Notes: generated by a model from the letters alone, not told the origin. A DNA stretch of 64,000 nt from Lachnospiraceae bacterium (GCA_003979345.1 RYVZ01000012.1:22805-86804), one strand, 5' to 3'; shown: positions 1 through 8,388, numbered from the stretch's first letter. Program-made: numbers and translations.

Positions 1-1
1 T

Positions 2-175
2 TTAAGGAATGTCGGCGGCTGGTATCCGGACGGGAAGGGCAAAAGCCGGAGCCTGTATTTTGAAAAGGCGGGCGAGCTTAAGATTTCCGAAAAGGAAGCT
101 GCCGCCGCGGAGGGCGTGTTTGCCTATGCAAAGTGGTATGTACAAATGCAAAATCATTTTGCGTTTGTAAAGTGA
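2..175 (+). CDS. 3' end of an unidentified protein (partial)
   Basis: An open frame enters the window at base 2 and ends at a TGA at 173-175, giving about 57 residues of a C-terminus. It contains WYPDGKGKSRSLYFEKAG followed by a basic/alanine-rich helix-like stretch. No motif identifies the family. The last residues (VQMQNHFAFVK) overlap short near-repeats in the DNA (caaaatcattttgcg / gtgattttgcattt), so the end may be recently altered. The start lies outside the window. Confidence 0.5.
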   Translation, partial: LRNVGGWYPDGKGKSRSLYFEKAGELKISEKEAAAAEGVFAYAKWYVQMQNHFAFVK

Positions 176-216
176 TTTTGCATTTGAAAGGTAACTTTGC
201 CTTCCAAAATCTTTCC

Positions 217-245
217 TTGCGGTTTTAGCGGTTGTGCGATATAAT
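217..245 (+). promoter_or_regulatory. Sigma-70-type promoter for the purine block
   Basis: TTGCGG at 217-222 and TATAAT at 240-245 are separated by 17 nt. Transcription from here would run through the hairpins at 269-466 into purC. The perfect -10 and optimal spacing support the call; the -35 is two mismatches from consensus. Confidence 0.6.
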
Positions 246-268
246 TTTTGCGGTGAGGAAAGAATGAA

Positions 269-328
269 AAGAATGAAGATTTTCTAAGCAGTCAAAGAAC
301 GCCTGCTAAGAAAATCTAAGTCATTCTT
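269..328 (+). repeat. Dispersed hairpin repeat, copy 1 (purC leader)
   Basis: The segment folds on itself: AAGAATGA (269-276) pairs with TCATTCTT (321-328), and AGATTTTCTAAGCAG (277-291) pairs with CTGCTAAGAAAATCT (303-317) with one mismatch. A nearly identical unit lies at 25444-25500 and a diverged one at 408-466. Two near-identical copies 25 kb apart indicate a dispersed repeat rather than a chance stem. Here it lies in the transcribed leader of purC. Confidence 0.75.
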
Positions 329-329
329 C

Positions 330-357
330 GAAAAACGCCAAAGGGCAGGCGTTTTTC
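330..357 (+). terminator. Terminator-like hairpin in the purC leader
   Basis: GAAAAACGCC (330-339) pairs perfectly with GGCGTTTTTC (348-357), and the 3' arm itself carries the T-run. Bases 345-353 could instead pair with 298-306 (AACGCCTGC / GCAGGCGTT, 9 bp perfect). This stem and the upstream repeat stem would then be mutually exclusive with the alternative one, an attenuator-like layout. No known riboswitch consensus was recognised. Confidence 0.55.
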
Positions 358-407
358 ATCCTGATTTGGGTCGTAGTAATTGTTGCGACATGGAGGATGG
401 TATGAAA

Positions 408-466
408 AAGAATGAAGATTTTCTAAGGTTGATAAGAACCCAATCTAAGAAATTCTAAGTTTCATT
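408..466 (+). repeat. Dispersed hairpin repeat, diverged copy
   Basis: It shares the opening AAGAATGAAGATTTTCTAAG with the copies at 269 and 25444, but its loop and right arm have diverged. AGATTTTCTAAGGTTG still pairs imperfectly with CAATCTAAGAAATTCT (441-456). It sits about 35 bp before purC, directly upstream of its ribosome binding site. Confidence 0.55.
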
Positions 467-502
467 TCACATGGAAGAACGAAAAAAGGAGAGGGACGGA
501 CA

Positions 503-1207
503 ATGAACAAATTGGATCAGCTCTATGAGGGAAAAGCAAAAAAGGTATTTCGGACGGAGGACCCTGATGTGCTCATCGTTGACTATAAGGATGATGCGAC
601 GGCATTTAACGGCGAGAAAAAAGGAACGATCGTCGGTAAAGGCGTCATTAACAACAGGATGACGAACCATGTCTTCAGACTGTTGGAAAAAGAGGGCGTA
701 CCTACTCATTTTATCGAAGAATTGAGCGATCGGGAGACCGCAGTTAAGAAAGTGGAGATCGTGCCGCTTGAGGTGATCATCCGCAACGTGGCGGCAGGCA
801 GCTTTTCTAAACGTCTCGGCGTGCCGGAGGGAACGCCGTTTGCAGAGCCGACGATCGAGTTTTCTTATAAGAATGACGAACTTGGCGATCCGCTGATCAA
901 CAGCTATTTCGCAGTGGCATTGGGACTGGCGACATGGGAAGAGATCGAGACGATTAAAAAGTACGCGTTTAAGGTCAATGACGTATTAAAAGCATATTTC
1001 CTTGGCGCCGACATCAAACTGATCGATTTCAAGATCGAGTTCGGACGCTATCACGGACAGATCATCCTTGCGGATGAGACGAGCCCGGATACCTGCCGTC
1101 TGTGGGATGTCCACACGAATGAGAAGCTGGATAAAGACCGTTTCCGCAGGGATCTCGGCAATGTAGAGGAAGCTTATAACGAGGTATTTAAGAGACTCGG
1201 ACTGTAA
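503..1207 (+). CDS. purC: Phosphoribosylaminoimidazole-succinocarboxamide synthase
   Basis: This 234-residue protein catalyses ATP-dependent joining of aspartate to CAIR to give SAICAR in IMP synthesis. The family opening LYEGKAKKVF, which lines the ATP site, is at residues 8-17. GDPLINSYFA and the C-terminal DEFSPDTCRLWD-type motif (here DETSPDTCRLWD) are present. Length is normal for the bacterial single-domain enzyme. The start is set by the AAAAGGAGAGG box 8-10 nt upstream. It is the first of four collinear purine genes and lies behind a structured leader, so it may be attenuated. Confidence 0.97.
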   Translation: MNKLDQLYEGKAKKVFRTEDPDVLIVDYKDDATAFNGEKKGTIVGKGVINNRMTNHVFRLLEKEGVPTHFIEELSDRETAVKKVEIVPLEVIIRNVAAGSFSKRLGVPEGTPFAEPTIEFSYKNDELGDPLINSYFAVALGLATWEEIETIKKYAFKVNDVLKAYFLGADIKLIDFKIEFGRYHGQIILADETSPDTCRLWDVHTNEKLDKDRFRRDLGNVEEAYNEVFKRLGL

Positions 1208-1328
1208 GAAATGTAAAAATAGATGTCATTGCCGTACATGGAGGATCAGGGTAAGGATCCGCGCCCATGTGCGGCATTAACAGGTATCGTGTTTGATGCC
1301 GCTAAAAGCGGCTGGCTTGAGGATGGAC

Positions 1329-2777
1329 ATGACGGATAAGTTGAATATTTGTACGGAGCCGGAGGATGTGCTGCATGAAGAATGCGGCGTATTTGGCGTT
1401 TATGATTTTGACGGGGGCGATGTCGCTTCCACAATCTATTATGGACTGTTTGCGCTCCAGCATAGGGGGCAGGAGAGCTGCGGCATTGCCGTCAGCGATA
1501 CAAAAGGACCAAAAGGCAAGGTCATTTCCGCGAAGGATATGGGGCTGCTCAACGAGGCGTTTACTCCCGAGATTTTAGAAAAGTTAAAGGGTGATATCGG
1601 CGTCGGACATGTGAGGTACTCCACGGCTGGCAGCAGTACGAGAGAGAATGCGCAGCCGCTTGTGCTCAATTATGTAAAAGGAACACTCGGACTTGCACAC
1701 AACGGAAATCTGATCAACGCGCCGGAGCTGCGCAGGGAGTTGGAATACACGGGTGCGATCTTCCAGACGACGGTCGATTCCGAGGTCATTGCGTATCATA
1801 TTGCGCGGGAGCGCTTAAAGAGCAAGACCGTTGAGGAAGGCGTGGGACGCGCAATGGACAAGATCAAGGGCGCGTATTCTCTGATCGTGATGTCACCGCG
1901 CAAACTGATCGGGGCACGCGACCCGTTCGGGTTCAAGCCGCTCTGCATCGGTAAGCGTGACAATGCGTATATTCTGGCGTCCGAATCCTGTGCGCTCGAT
2001 ACGGTCGGTGCAGAATTTGTGCGCGATGTGCTGCCGGGAGAAATCGTAACGATCAGTCCCGAATATGGGATTCAGTCCGATATTTCACATTGTATCGAAA
2101 AAGAAAGTCAGGCAAGATGCGTTTTTGAGTATATTTACTTTGCCAGACCTGACAGCTATATTGACGGGGTCAGCGTATACCATTCGAGGATCATGGCAGG
2201 CAAATTTCTTGCGATCGACTCACCGGTGGACGCGGATGTCGTTGTCGGCGTGCCGGAATCCGGAAACTGTGCGGCGCTCGGCTATTCGATGCAGTCGGGG
2301 ATCCCGTACGGACAGGCGTTTGTCAAGAACAGCTATGTGGGGCGGACGTTCATTAAGCCGAAGCAGAAAAACAGGGAAAACAGCGTACAGGTGAAGCTGA
2401 CGGCGCTGCGTGAGGCGGTGGAAGGAAAGCGTGTGATCATGATTGATGATTCGATCGTGCGCGGAACGACTTCGGACCGGATCGTTCACATGCTTCGCGA
2501 GGCGGGCGCAAAAGAGGTGCATATGCGGGTCAGTGCGCCGCCGTTTTTGTGGCCATGCTATTTTGGAACCGATATTCCCGCAAGAGACCAGCTGATCGCC
2601 TATAACCGCTCGGTCGAGGATATCCGCAGTATCATCGGTGCAGATACGCTCGCATACTTAAAGGAGGAGCGTCTTGCGGAGATGGTGGAAGGACTCGGTA
2701 TCTGCAAGGGATGCTTTACGGGGAATTATCCGCTGACACCGCCCAGCGAGGATATCAGAGGCGAGTTTGAGGAATAA
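1329..2777 (+). CDS. purF: Amidophosphoribosyltransferase
   Basis: This is the first committed enzyme of de novo purine synthesis (PRPP + glutamine to phosphoribosylamine). The N-terminal Ntn glutaminase domain follows a short propeptide; the expected nucleophile is the Cys in HEECGVFG near residue 19, freed by processing. LFALQHRGQES and the phosphoribosyltransferase motif VIMIDDSIVRGTT are present. Late cysteines (GICKGCFTGNYP) fit the Fe-S cluster type found in Bacillus. The frame is open upstream to 1293, but the GAGG box at 1318 points to the ATG at 1329 (1323 is possible). It lies 121 bp after purC. Confidence 0.95.
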   Translation: MTDKLNICTEPEDVLHEECGVFGVYDFDGGDVASTIYYGLFALQHRGQESCGIAVSDTKGPKGKVISAKDMGLLNEAFTPEILEKLKGDIGVGHVRYSTAGSSTRENAQPLVLNYVKGTLGLAHNGNLINAPELRRELEYTGAIFQTTVDSEVIAYHIARERLKSKTVEEGVGRAMDKIKGAYSLIVMSPRKLIGARDPFGFKPLCIGKRDNAYILASESCALDTVGAEFVRDVLPGEIVTISPEYGIQSDISHCIEKESQARCVFEYIYFARPDSYIDGVSVYHSRIMAGKFLAIDSPVDADVVVGVPESGNCAALGYSMQSGIPYGQAFVKNSYVGRTFIKPKQKNRENSVQVKLTALREAVEGKRVIMIDDSIVRGTTSDRIVHMLREAGAKEVHMRVSAPPFLWPCYFGTDIPARDQLIAYNRSVEDIRSIIGADTLAYLKEERLAEMVEGLGICKGCFTGNYPLTPPSEDIRGEFEE

Positions 2778-2850
2778 AAAAGAATTGATTTATTTCCAAA
2801 TATGATATTGATTGAAATGTCATTTGATTTTTATAAAAAAGGAGAACCGC

Positions 2851-4284
2851 ATGAGCACAGACAGATATGTGAGTCCGCTTTCGGAGCGGTACGCAAGCAG
2901 GGAGATGCAGTATATTTTTTCTCCTGACATGAAGTTCCGCACATGGAGAAAGCTTTGGATCGCACTTGCCGAGACGGAAAAAGAGCTGGGGCTTGCGATC
3001 ACGCAGGAACAGATCGATGAATTGAAAGCCCATCAGGATGACATCAATTATGAGGTGGCGAAGGCGCGGGAAAAGGAAGTGCGTCACGACGTGATGAGCC
3101 ACGTGTATGCGTATGGCGTGCAGTGTCCGAAAGCAAAGGGAATCATTCATCTTGGCGCGACGAGCTGCTATGTCGGCGATAATACGGACATTATTGTCAT
3201 GGCGGAGGCATTGAAGCTCGTAAAGAAGAAACTGGTCAATGTCATCGCGCTTCTCGCAGAGTTTGCCCGCAAATATAAAGAACTGCCGACGCTGGCATTC
3301 ACGCATTTTCAGCCTGCACAGCCCACAACGGTAGGAAAACGGGCGACGCTCTGGATGCAGGAATTCTGCATGGATTTAGAGGATCTGAATTACGTGCTCT
3401 CCACGATGAAACTGCTCGGTTCGAAGGGAACGACCGGTACGCAGGCGAGCTTTCTGGAGCTGTTTGACGGCGATCAGGAGCGGATCGACCGCATCGACCC
3501 GATGATCGCTCAGAAAATGGGATTTCAGGAATGCTATCCGGTTTCCGGACAGACCTACTCCCGCAAAGTCGACACACGCGTCATGAACGTGGTGGCAGGC
3601 ATTGCGGCGAGCGCACATAAAATGAGCAATGATATCCGGCTGCTTCAGCACTTAAAGGAAGTGGAGGAGCCGTTTGAGAAAAATCAGATCGGGTCGTCGG
3701 CGATGGCATATAAACGAAACCCGATGCGCAGCGAACGGATTGCATCGCTGTCCCGCTATGTGATGTGTGATGCCATGAATCCGGCGGTTACTTCAGCGAC
3801 ACAGTGGTTTGAACGGACGCTCGACGACTCGGCGAACAAGCGGCTTTCGATTCCGGAAGGTTTTCTTGCGATCGACGGCGTGCTTGACCTATGCTTAAAT
3901 GTCGTGGACGGACTTGTCGTTCATGAGAAAGTCATCCGTAAGAGACTACTGAGTGAGCTGCCGTTTATGGCGACCGAAAACATCATGATGGATGCAGTCA
4001 AGGCGGGCGGCGACAGACAGGAACTGCATGAGAAGATCAGACAGCTTTCGATGCAGGCAGGCAGGGCTGTCAAGGAGGAAGGTCTTGACAACAATCTGTT
4101 GGAGCTGATTGCGGCGGATGCTTCATTCGGATTAACTCTCGAAGAACTGGAAGAAGCGATGGAACCGTCGCGGTATACGGGACGCGCCGCGGTACAGGTC
4201 GATGCGTTCCTAAAGAACGTGATAGAACCAATCTTAGAGAACAACAAAACGCTGCTCGGCGTGAAAGCGGAGATCAACGTTTGA
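2851..4284 (+). CDS. purB: Adenylosuccinate lyase
   Basis: A 477-residue member of the fumarase/aspartase superfamily. It cleaves SAICAR to AICAR and adenylosuccinate to AMP, so it acts twice in purine synthesis. The superfamily signature appears as GSSAMAYKRNPMRSE, holding the catalytic serine loop. HLGATSCYVGDN and the TTGTQASF region match the other two conserved segments. The frame is open to 2812, but AAAAGGAG places the start at 2851, giving MSTDRYVSPL. It is collinear with purF and purA. Confidence 0.96.
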   Translation: MSTDRYVSPLSERYASREMQYIFSPDMKFRTWRKLWIALAETEKELGLAITQEQIDELKAHQDDINYEVAKAREKEVRHDVMSHVYAYGVQCPKAKGIIHLGATSCYVGDNTDIIVMAEALKLVKKKLVNVIALLAEFARKYKELPTLAFTHFQPAQPTTVGKRATLWMQEFCMDLEDLNYVLSTMKLLGSKGTTGTQASFLELFDGDQERIDRIDPMIAQKMGFQECYPVSGQTYSRKVDTRVMNVVAGIAASAHKMSNDIRLLQHLKEVEEPFEKNQIGSSAMAYKRNPMRSERIASLSRYVMCDAMNPAVTSATQWFERTLDDSANKRLSIPEGFLAIDGVLDLCLNVVDGLVVHEKVIRKRLLSELPFMATENIMMDAVKAGGDRQELHEKIRQLSMQAGRAVKEEGLDNNLLELIAADASFGLTLEELEEAMEPSRYTGRAAVQVDAFLKNVIEPILENNKTLLGVKAEINV

Positions 4285-4473
4285 CGTATGGCGAAATCAG
4301 CGGCGCAAAAAGCAAAGCGGAGGAATATGTTGTCAGGTAGGTACTGTCTTTGGCAGAGTCCGTACGTATCGCGGAGCGCAAGTGTGCGCGGAGTGTATGG
4401 CATGATGTAAAACAGCGGAATGCGGGTGCTGTGACCGGCATGCAAATATGGTGAGAAAAGGAAGGTATTGTTT

Positions 4474-5754
4474 ATGGTAAAAGCGGTAGTTGGAGCAAAT
4501 TGGGGTGACGAGGGCAAAGGAAAGATCACGGATATGCTTGCGGAGCAGGCAGACATCGTCATACGTTTTCAGGGAGGCGCCAACGCGGGGCATACCATTG
4601 TCAATGATTATGGCAAATTTGCGCTGCATACGCTGCCATCCGGTGTTTTTTATAACCATACGACAAGCATTATCGGAAACGGTGTGGCACTAAATATTCC
4701 GATTCTCTTTGAGGAGCTCAAGTCTATTACGGACAGAAACGTTCCGATGCCGAAACTGCTTGTTTCGGACAGGGCGCAGATGGTCATGCCGTACCATATT
4801 CTGCTCGATCAGTATGAGGAGGAACGTCTGGGGGGCAAGAGTTTTGGCTCTACCAAATCGGGTATCGCGCCTTTTTATTCCGACAAATATGCGAAGATCG
4901 GTTTTCAGGTCAGCGAGCTGTTTGACGAGGAATGCTTAAAAGAAAAAGCAAAGCGTGTCTGTGAGCTGAAAAATGTACTTTTTGAACATTTATATCATAA
5001 ACCGGGGATTTCACCGGATGAGCTGCTCGATACGCTGCACCAGTACCGCGAAATGGTGGAACCTTATGTCTGCAACGTGTCGGCTTATTTGGATCAGGCG
5101 ATCAAAGACGGAAAGACGATCCTGCTGGAAGGTCAGCTTGGAACCTTAAAGGATCCGGATCACGGCATTTATCCGATGGTGACATCCTCGTCCACATTGG
5201 CGGCGTTCGGTGCGATCGGCGCGGGAATCCCGCCCTATGAGATCCGTCAGGTTGTGACGGTCTGCAAAGCGTATTCCTCCTCAGTCGGAGCCGGTGCGTT
5301 CGTATCTGAGATTTTTGGGGAGGAGGCAGACGAGCTTCGGACACGCGGCGGAGACGGCGGCGAGTTCGGAGCGACTACGGGGCGTCCGCGGCGCATGGGT
5401 TGGTTTGACTGTGTTGCCTCTAAATATGGCTGTCGTCTGCAGGGAACGACCGATGTGGCGTTTACGGTCTTGGACGTGCTTGGCTATTTAGATGAGATTC
5501 CGGTATGCGTCGGCTATGAGATCGACGGCGAAGTGACTACGGAATTTCCGGTCACTTACAAACTGGAAAAGGCAAAGCCGGTTTATGAGAAGCTTCCGGG
5601 ATGGAAATGCGATATCCGCGGAATTAAAAACTATGACGAGCTTCCCCAAAACTGCCGCGCATATATCGAGTTTATCGAAAAGCAGATCGGCTATCCGATC
5701 ACGATGGTGTCGAACGGACCCGGAAGAAGCGATATTATTTACCGCAAGCGTTGA
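4474..5754 (+). CDS. purA: Adenylosuccinate synthetase
   Basis: A 426-residue GTP-dependent enzyme that joins IMP and aspartate on the way to AMP; its product is the substrate of the neighbouring purB. The P-loop GDEGKGK lies near residue 11, followed by NAGHT and GRPRRMGW, all hallmarks of the family. The start is ATG 4474, preceded by AAGGAAGG with 8 nt spacing; a TTG at 4468 would be too close to that box. The 189-bp gap before it holds no supported gene. Confidence 0.97.
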   Translation: MVKAVVGANWGDEGKGKITDMLAEQADIVIRFQGGANAGHTIVNDYGKFALHTLPSGVFYNHTTSIIGNGVALNIPILFEELKSITDRNVPMPKLLVSDRAQMVMPYHILLDQYEEERLGGKSFGSTKSGIAPFYSDKYAKIGFQVSELFDEECLKEKAKRVCELKNVLFEHLYHKPGISPDELLDTLHQYREMVEPYVCNVSAYLDQAIKDGKTILLEGQLGTLKDPDHGIYPMVTSSSTLAAFGAIGAGIPPYEIRQVVTVCKAYSSSVGAGAFVSEIFGEEADELRTRGGDGGEFGATTGRPRRMGWFDCVASKYGCRLQGTTDVAFTVLDVLGYLDEIPVCVGYEIDGEVTTEFPVTYKLEKAKPVYEKLPGWKCDIRGIKNYDELPQNCRAYIEFIEKQIGYPITMVSNGPGRSDIIYRKR

Positions 5755-5765
5755 GAGGGGTATTA

Positions 5766-5802
5766 GGTTGAAAAATAAGTCTGATAACCTTATTATTCAA
5801 CC
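5766..5802 (+). other. Inverted repeat downstream of purA
   Basis: GGTTGAAAAATAAG and CTTATTATTCAACC form a 14-bp stem with one mismatch and a 9-nt loop. There is no T-run after it, so it is a poor intrinsic terminator, though it could protect the purA 3' end. Its outer bases GGTTGAA/TTCAACC match the hairpins in the tandem repeats starting at 5952, so the two may be related. Confidence 0.5.
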
Positions 5803-5951
5803 GGCGATTTAGGGCTCTGACATGGAGGATTAGATCGACATTTTCAGGCAGGTCTGTTTTGTATCGTCAGTCGGAAATAAGAATTTTTTAATCTTGCTAT
5901 CATTTTTTTGACTTGTAATGCATAAAATATACTTGGAAAGAAGGAATAGAA

Positions 5952-6146
5952 GGTTGAAAGTAATACATTTCAACCTCCCTGATTTGAGTGCGTGCTAAAG
6001 CACGCAGACGGGAGCAAGGTTGAAAGAAATACGTTTCAACCTCCCTGATTTGAGTGCGTGCTAAAGCACGCAGACGGGAGCAAGGTTGAAAGTAATACAT
6101 TTCAACCTCCCTGATTTGAGTGCGTGCTAAAGCCGCAGATGGGAGC
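5952..6146 (+). repeat. 66-bp tandem repeat, three units
   Basis: Units start at 5952, 6018 and 6084; the first two are 66 bp and the third is 63 bp. Each holds two short palindromes: GGTTGAAA...TTTCAACC and GCGTGCTAAAGCACGC. The third unit has lost bases in the second palindrome, and its GGGAGC end supplies the ribosome binding site of the gene at 6151. Units differ by only a few bases. There are no unique spacers, so this is not CRISPR. Confidence 0.9.
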
Positions 6147-6150
6147 AAAG

Positions 6151-7212
6151 ATGAGAAAATTCAGAAAACAAAGGAAATTTTTATGCATTGCCATGGTTGT
6201 CATGTGCGTTTTAGGAGACTGCGCAACATACCCTGTGTACGCCTCTGAGCTGCCGTCAGACGGTGTATGTGCAGAACCGTCTGATGGAACGGGAACAACC
6301 GGTGAAGCGGGAATAGTCGGCGAAACGGGAACAACCGGTGAAGCGGGAATAGTCGGCGAAACGGGAACAACCGGTGAAGCGGGAACAACCGGTGAAGCGG
6401 GAATAGTCGGTGAAACGGGAACAACCGGCGAAGCGGAAATAACCGACATAACGGAGCTGACTGATGAACAGGTAGCGGAGTATTATGGCGATTCGGTTTT
6501 TATCGGAGACTCTATTATGGAGGGGTTTCGGATTTACAGCGACAGGCAGGACACCTTTGCCCACGATATTCAGTTTCTGACGGCGATAAGCTATTCGGTA
6601 CATAATGCCCTGAGACCTGTAAAGGGCAAAAATCCTCATCCTGAGTATCAGGGGGTAAAGTACCATCTGTGGGATGCTCTCCCCCTCTTAGGCAAAAAGC
6701 GCGTTTTTATTTTGCTTGGCACCAATGACCTTGTCTCCTATGGACCGGAAGCCAATCGGGACAAGTACAAAGAACTGATCGATAAAATTTTGGAGACGTC
6801 ACCGGATTTAGAGATTCATATCGTCAGTGTAACTTATACAGTGAAAGGTAAGGAAAAGGGATGTTTATATAACCCCAATATCGACATATACAACAGCCTT
6901 TTACAGGAAATGGCGGAGGAAAACGGCTGGGGATACATTGATCTGTGTACTGCCGTATCGGACGGAGAGGGAAACCTTGAAGCGGGCTATAGCAGCGATA
7001 ATTTCGTTCATCTCAAAATATCTGCTTATGCCTTGTGGGAGGATGAGCTCATCAATTATGCGAACACCATGCTGCTGGAGACGGTGGTGGAAGATGGAGA
7101 GGATGGAGAGACAGAAGAGTCAGAAACGATAGAAGAAACGGAAACGACAGAAGAAACAGAAACGACAGAAATAACAGAGGATACAGAAGAGCCAGAAACG
7201 ATAGCCACTTAA
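6151..7212 (+). CDS. Secreted SGNH/GDSL hydrolase with collagen-like segment
   Basis: 353 residues. A basic start and hydrophobic core (about 10-32) form a signal peptide. Residues 48-95 are 16 uninterrupted Gly-X-Y triplets (GTT, GEA, GIV, GET). The SGNH domain follows: VFIGDSIMEGF (block I, near 117-126), FILLGTNDL (block III, near 187) and NFVHL (block V His near 287). The usual block-V Asp is unclear; an SDN precedes the FVH. The tail from about 313 is Glu/Thr-rich (EETETTEE). No LPXTG anchor is seen. A GTG at 6124 is open in frame, but GGGAG at 6141 favours ATG 6151. The substrate is unknown; surface acyl-ester hydrolysis is the family-level guess. Confidence 0.8.
   Translation: MRKFRKQRKFLCIAMVVMCVLGDCATYPVYASELPSDGVCAEPSDGTGTTGEAGIVGETGTTGEAGIVGETGTTGEAGTTGEAGIVGETGTTGEAEITDITELTDEQVAEYYGDSVFIGDSIMEGFRIYSDRQDTFAHDIQFLTAISYSVHNALRPVKGKNPHPEYQGVKYHLWDALPLLGKKRVFILLGTNDLVSYGPEANRDKYKELIDKILETSPDLEIHIVSVTYTVKGKEKGCLYNPNIDIYNSLLQEMAEENGWGYIDLCTAVSDGEGNLEAGYSSDNFVHLKISAYALWEDELINYANTMLLETVVEDGEDGETEESETIEETETTEETETTEITEDTEEPETIAT
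6292..6435 (+). repeat. Coding repeat for Gly-X-Y triplets
   Basis: Blocks of 9-12 codons with the pattern GGAACAACCGGTGAAGCG / GGAATAGTCGGCGAAACG recur, encoding GTTGEA and GIVGET units. The copies are nearly identical in DNA, so the tract probably grows and shrinks by slippage or recombination. Confidence 0.85.
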
Positions 7213-7292
7213 CAGTTTCGGCAATCGGTAACTTATACACTTTTGCAATACATATTTATCATATTTGAAATACATTCCCGAATATTAGTTTT

Positions 7293-7332
7293 GGCAGCGG
7301 TGATCCCCAAAGATCATCAGCTGCCTTTTTCT
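7293..7332 (+). terminator. Bidirectional terminator
   Basis: GGCAGC...GCTGCC enclosing GGTGATC/GATCATC forms a strong stem followed by TTTTTCTTT. The mirrored A-rich side is weaker. It sits between the convergent SGNH gene (ending 7212) and degV (ending 7341). Confidence 0.75.
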
Positions 7333-7340
7333 TTCAGCGG

Positions 7341-8207
7341 TCATAAAATGCGTGATTCTTCACGATGGAAATAAGCGACGGCGATCGCGCCGGGACCGAC
7401 ATGGGTGCCGATCGTACTGCCGACCGTGCAGACCGGGAGCCTGTCAATGGCATCCGTCCAAAGCGCGCGGCTGTCCTCCATATATTTTTGTAACAGGTTA
7501 TCGGAGAGACCGGTGTATCCTAAGGCGATCGGATAATGAAAATCCACGCCGCCGTGTTCGTTAATGTATTCGATGAGCATATTATTTCCCTTTTTGGATC
7601 CGCGCGCCTTGCCGATAACGACGACCTCGCCGTCCTGAACCGTTACGACCGGCTTGATCGAGAGCATATTTCCGACAAATGCAGTAGTCGGGGAGATCCT
7701 TCCGCCTTTCTTGAGATATTCCAATGTGTCTAAGAGGGCGATCAGGCGTACGCGGGAACGTTCCCTGCACAGCGTCGCAGCAATTTCCGAAGCGGACTTG
7801 CCTTCTTCGGCAAGTATGACGGCGCGTTTCACTAAAACCTGTTCCCCGACAGTCGCATTTAAGCTGTCAACCGGGAAGATGATATTTTCATAGTCTGATG
7901 CGGCAATGACGGCATTCTGGTAAGTGCCGGAGAGCTTTGAGGATAAGGTGATGACAACCGCAGTGTCACCTTTCGCATCAATCTCTTTATAAACCGATTC
8001 AAATTGATGCGGCGCGAGCTGGCTGGTTTTGGGAAGTGTATCATCTTCGATCAGTTTTTCGTAAAATTCATGATGCGTGATCGTGACGCCCTCCACATAT
8101 TCTGTTTCACCGAATATTGTCGTCATCGCAATGACGGTAACTGCATGGGCTTCGGCGTATTCCGCGGTCAGGTCGGCGGCTGAGTCGGTAATGATCTTGA
8201 CGCTCAT
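7341..8207 (-). CDS. DegV family fatty-acid-binding protein
   Basis: 288 residues. DegV/FakB proteins bind a fatty acid and, with the kinase FakA, hand it over for phosphorylation into phospholipid synthesis. Family features visible here: the opening VKIITDSAADL, TSQLAPHQF, ITLSSKLSGTYQNA, the GGRIS motif (LEYLKKGGRIS) and HVGPGAIAVAYF near the end. Length is typical. The start is ATG 8207, with the AAAGGAG box just upstream on the reverse strand. No fakA neighbour is visible. Confidence 0.93.
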   Translation of the reverse strand: MSVKIITDSAADLTAEYAEAHAVTVIAMTTIFGETEYVEGVTITHHEFYEKLIEDDTLPKTSQLAPHQFESVYKEIDAKGDTAVVITLSSKLSGTYQNAVIAASDYENIIFPVDSLNATVGEQVLVKRAVILAEEGKSASEIAATLCRERSRVRLIALLDTLEYLKKGGRISPTTAFVGNMLSIKPVVTVQDGEVVVIGKARGSKKGNNMLIEYINEHGGVDFHYPIALGYTGLSDNLLQKYMEDSRALWTDAIDRLPVCTVGSTIGTHVGPGAIAVAYFHREESRIL

Positions 8208-8330
8208 AAATATAGCTCCTTTCTTGAATGATGTTCAAATCGTTAAAAGTGCAAATAATAATCGCAAATAATAAATCCTAATAGTAAATCTAAATCACAA
8301 ATAGTCCATGAATGGGCGTGATTGTATATA

Positions 8331-8388
8331 AATATTTTGAATATCAAAATATTATGATTACTATAATGGATGTGGCACAAAATGTCAA
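8331..8388 (-). promoter_or_regulatory. degV promoter with palindromic operator candidate
   Basis: On the reverse strand TTGACA (8388-8383) and TATAGT (8365-8360) are separated by exactly 17 nt. Just downstream, over the expected start of transcription, lies a perfect inverted repeat at 8331-8353: AATATTTTGA, 3 nt, TCAAAATATT. The placement suggests a repressor site controlling degV, as expected for genes regulated by membrane-lipid sensors. The regulator is unknown. Confidence 0.65.

Noticed and set aside
5952..6146. CRISPR-like array
   Set aside because: The three units are contiguous and identical along their length; there are no unique spacers and no cas genes in the window.
5900..6449. 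Reverse-strand frames rich in repeats (ALARTQIREVE and PVVPVSPTIPASP)
   Set aside because: They are translations of the tandem DNA repeats and of the collagen-like coding tract on the wrong strand; no ribosome binding site or start context supports them.
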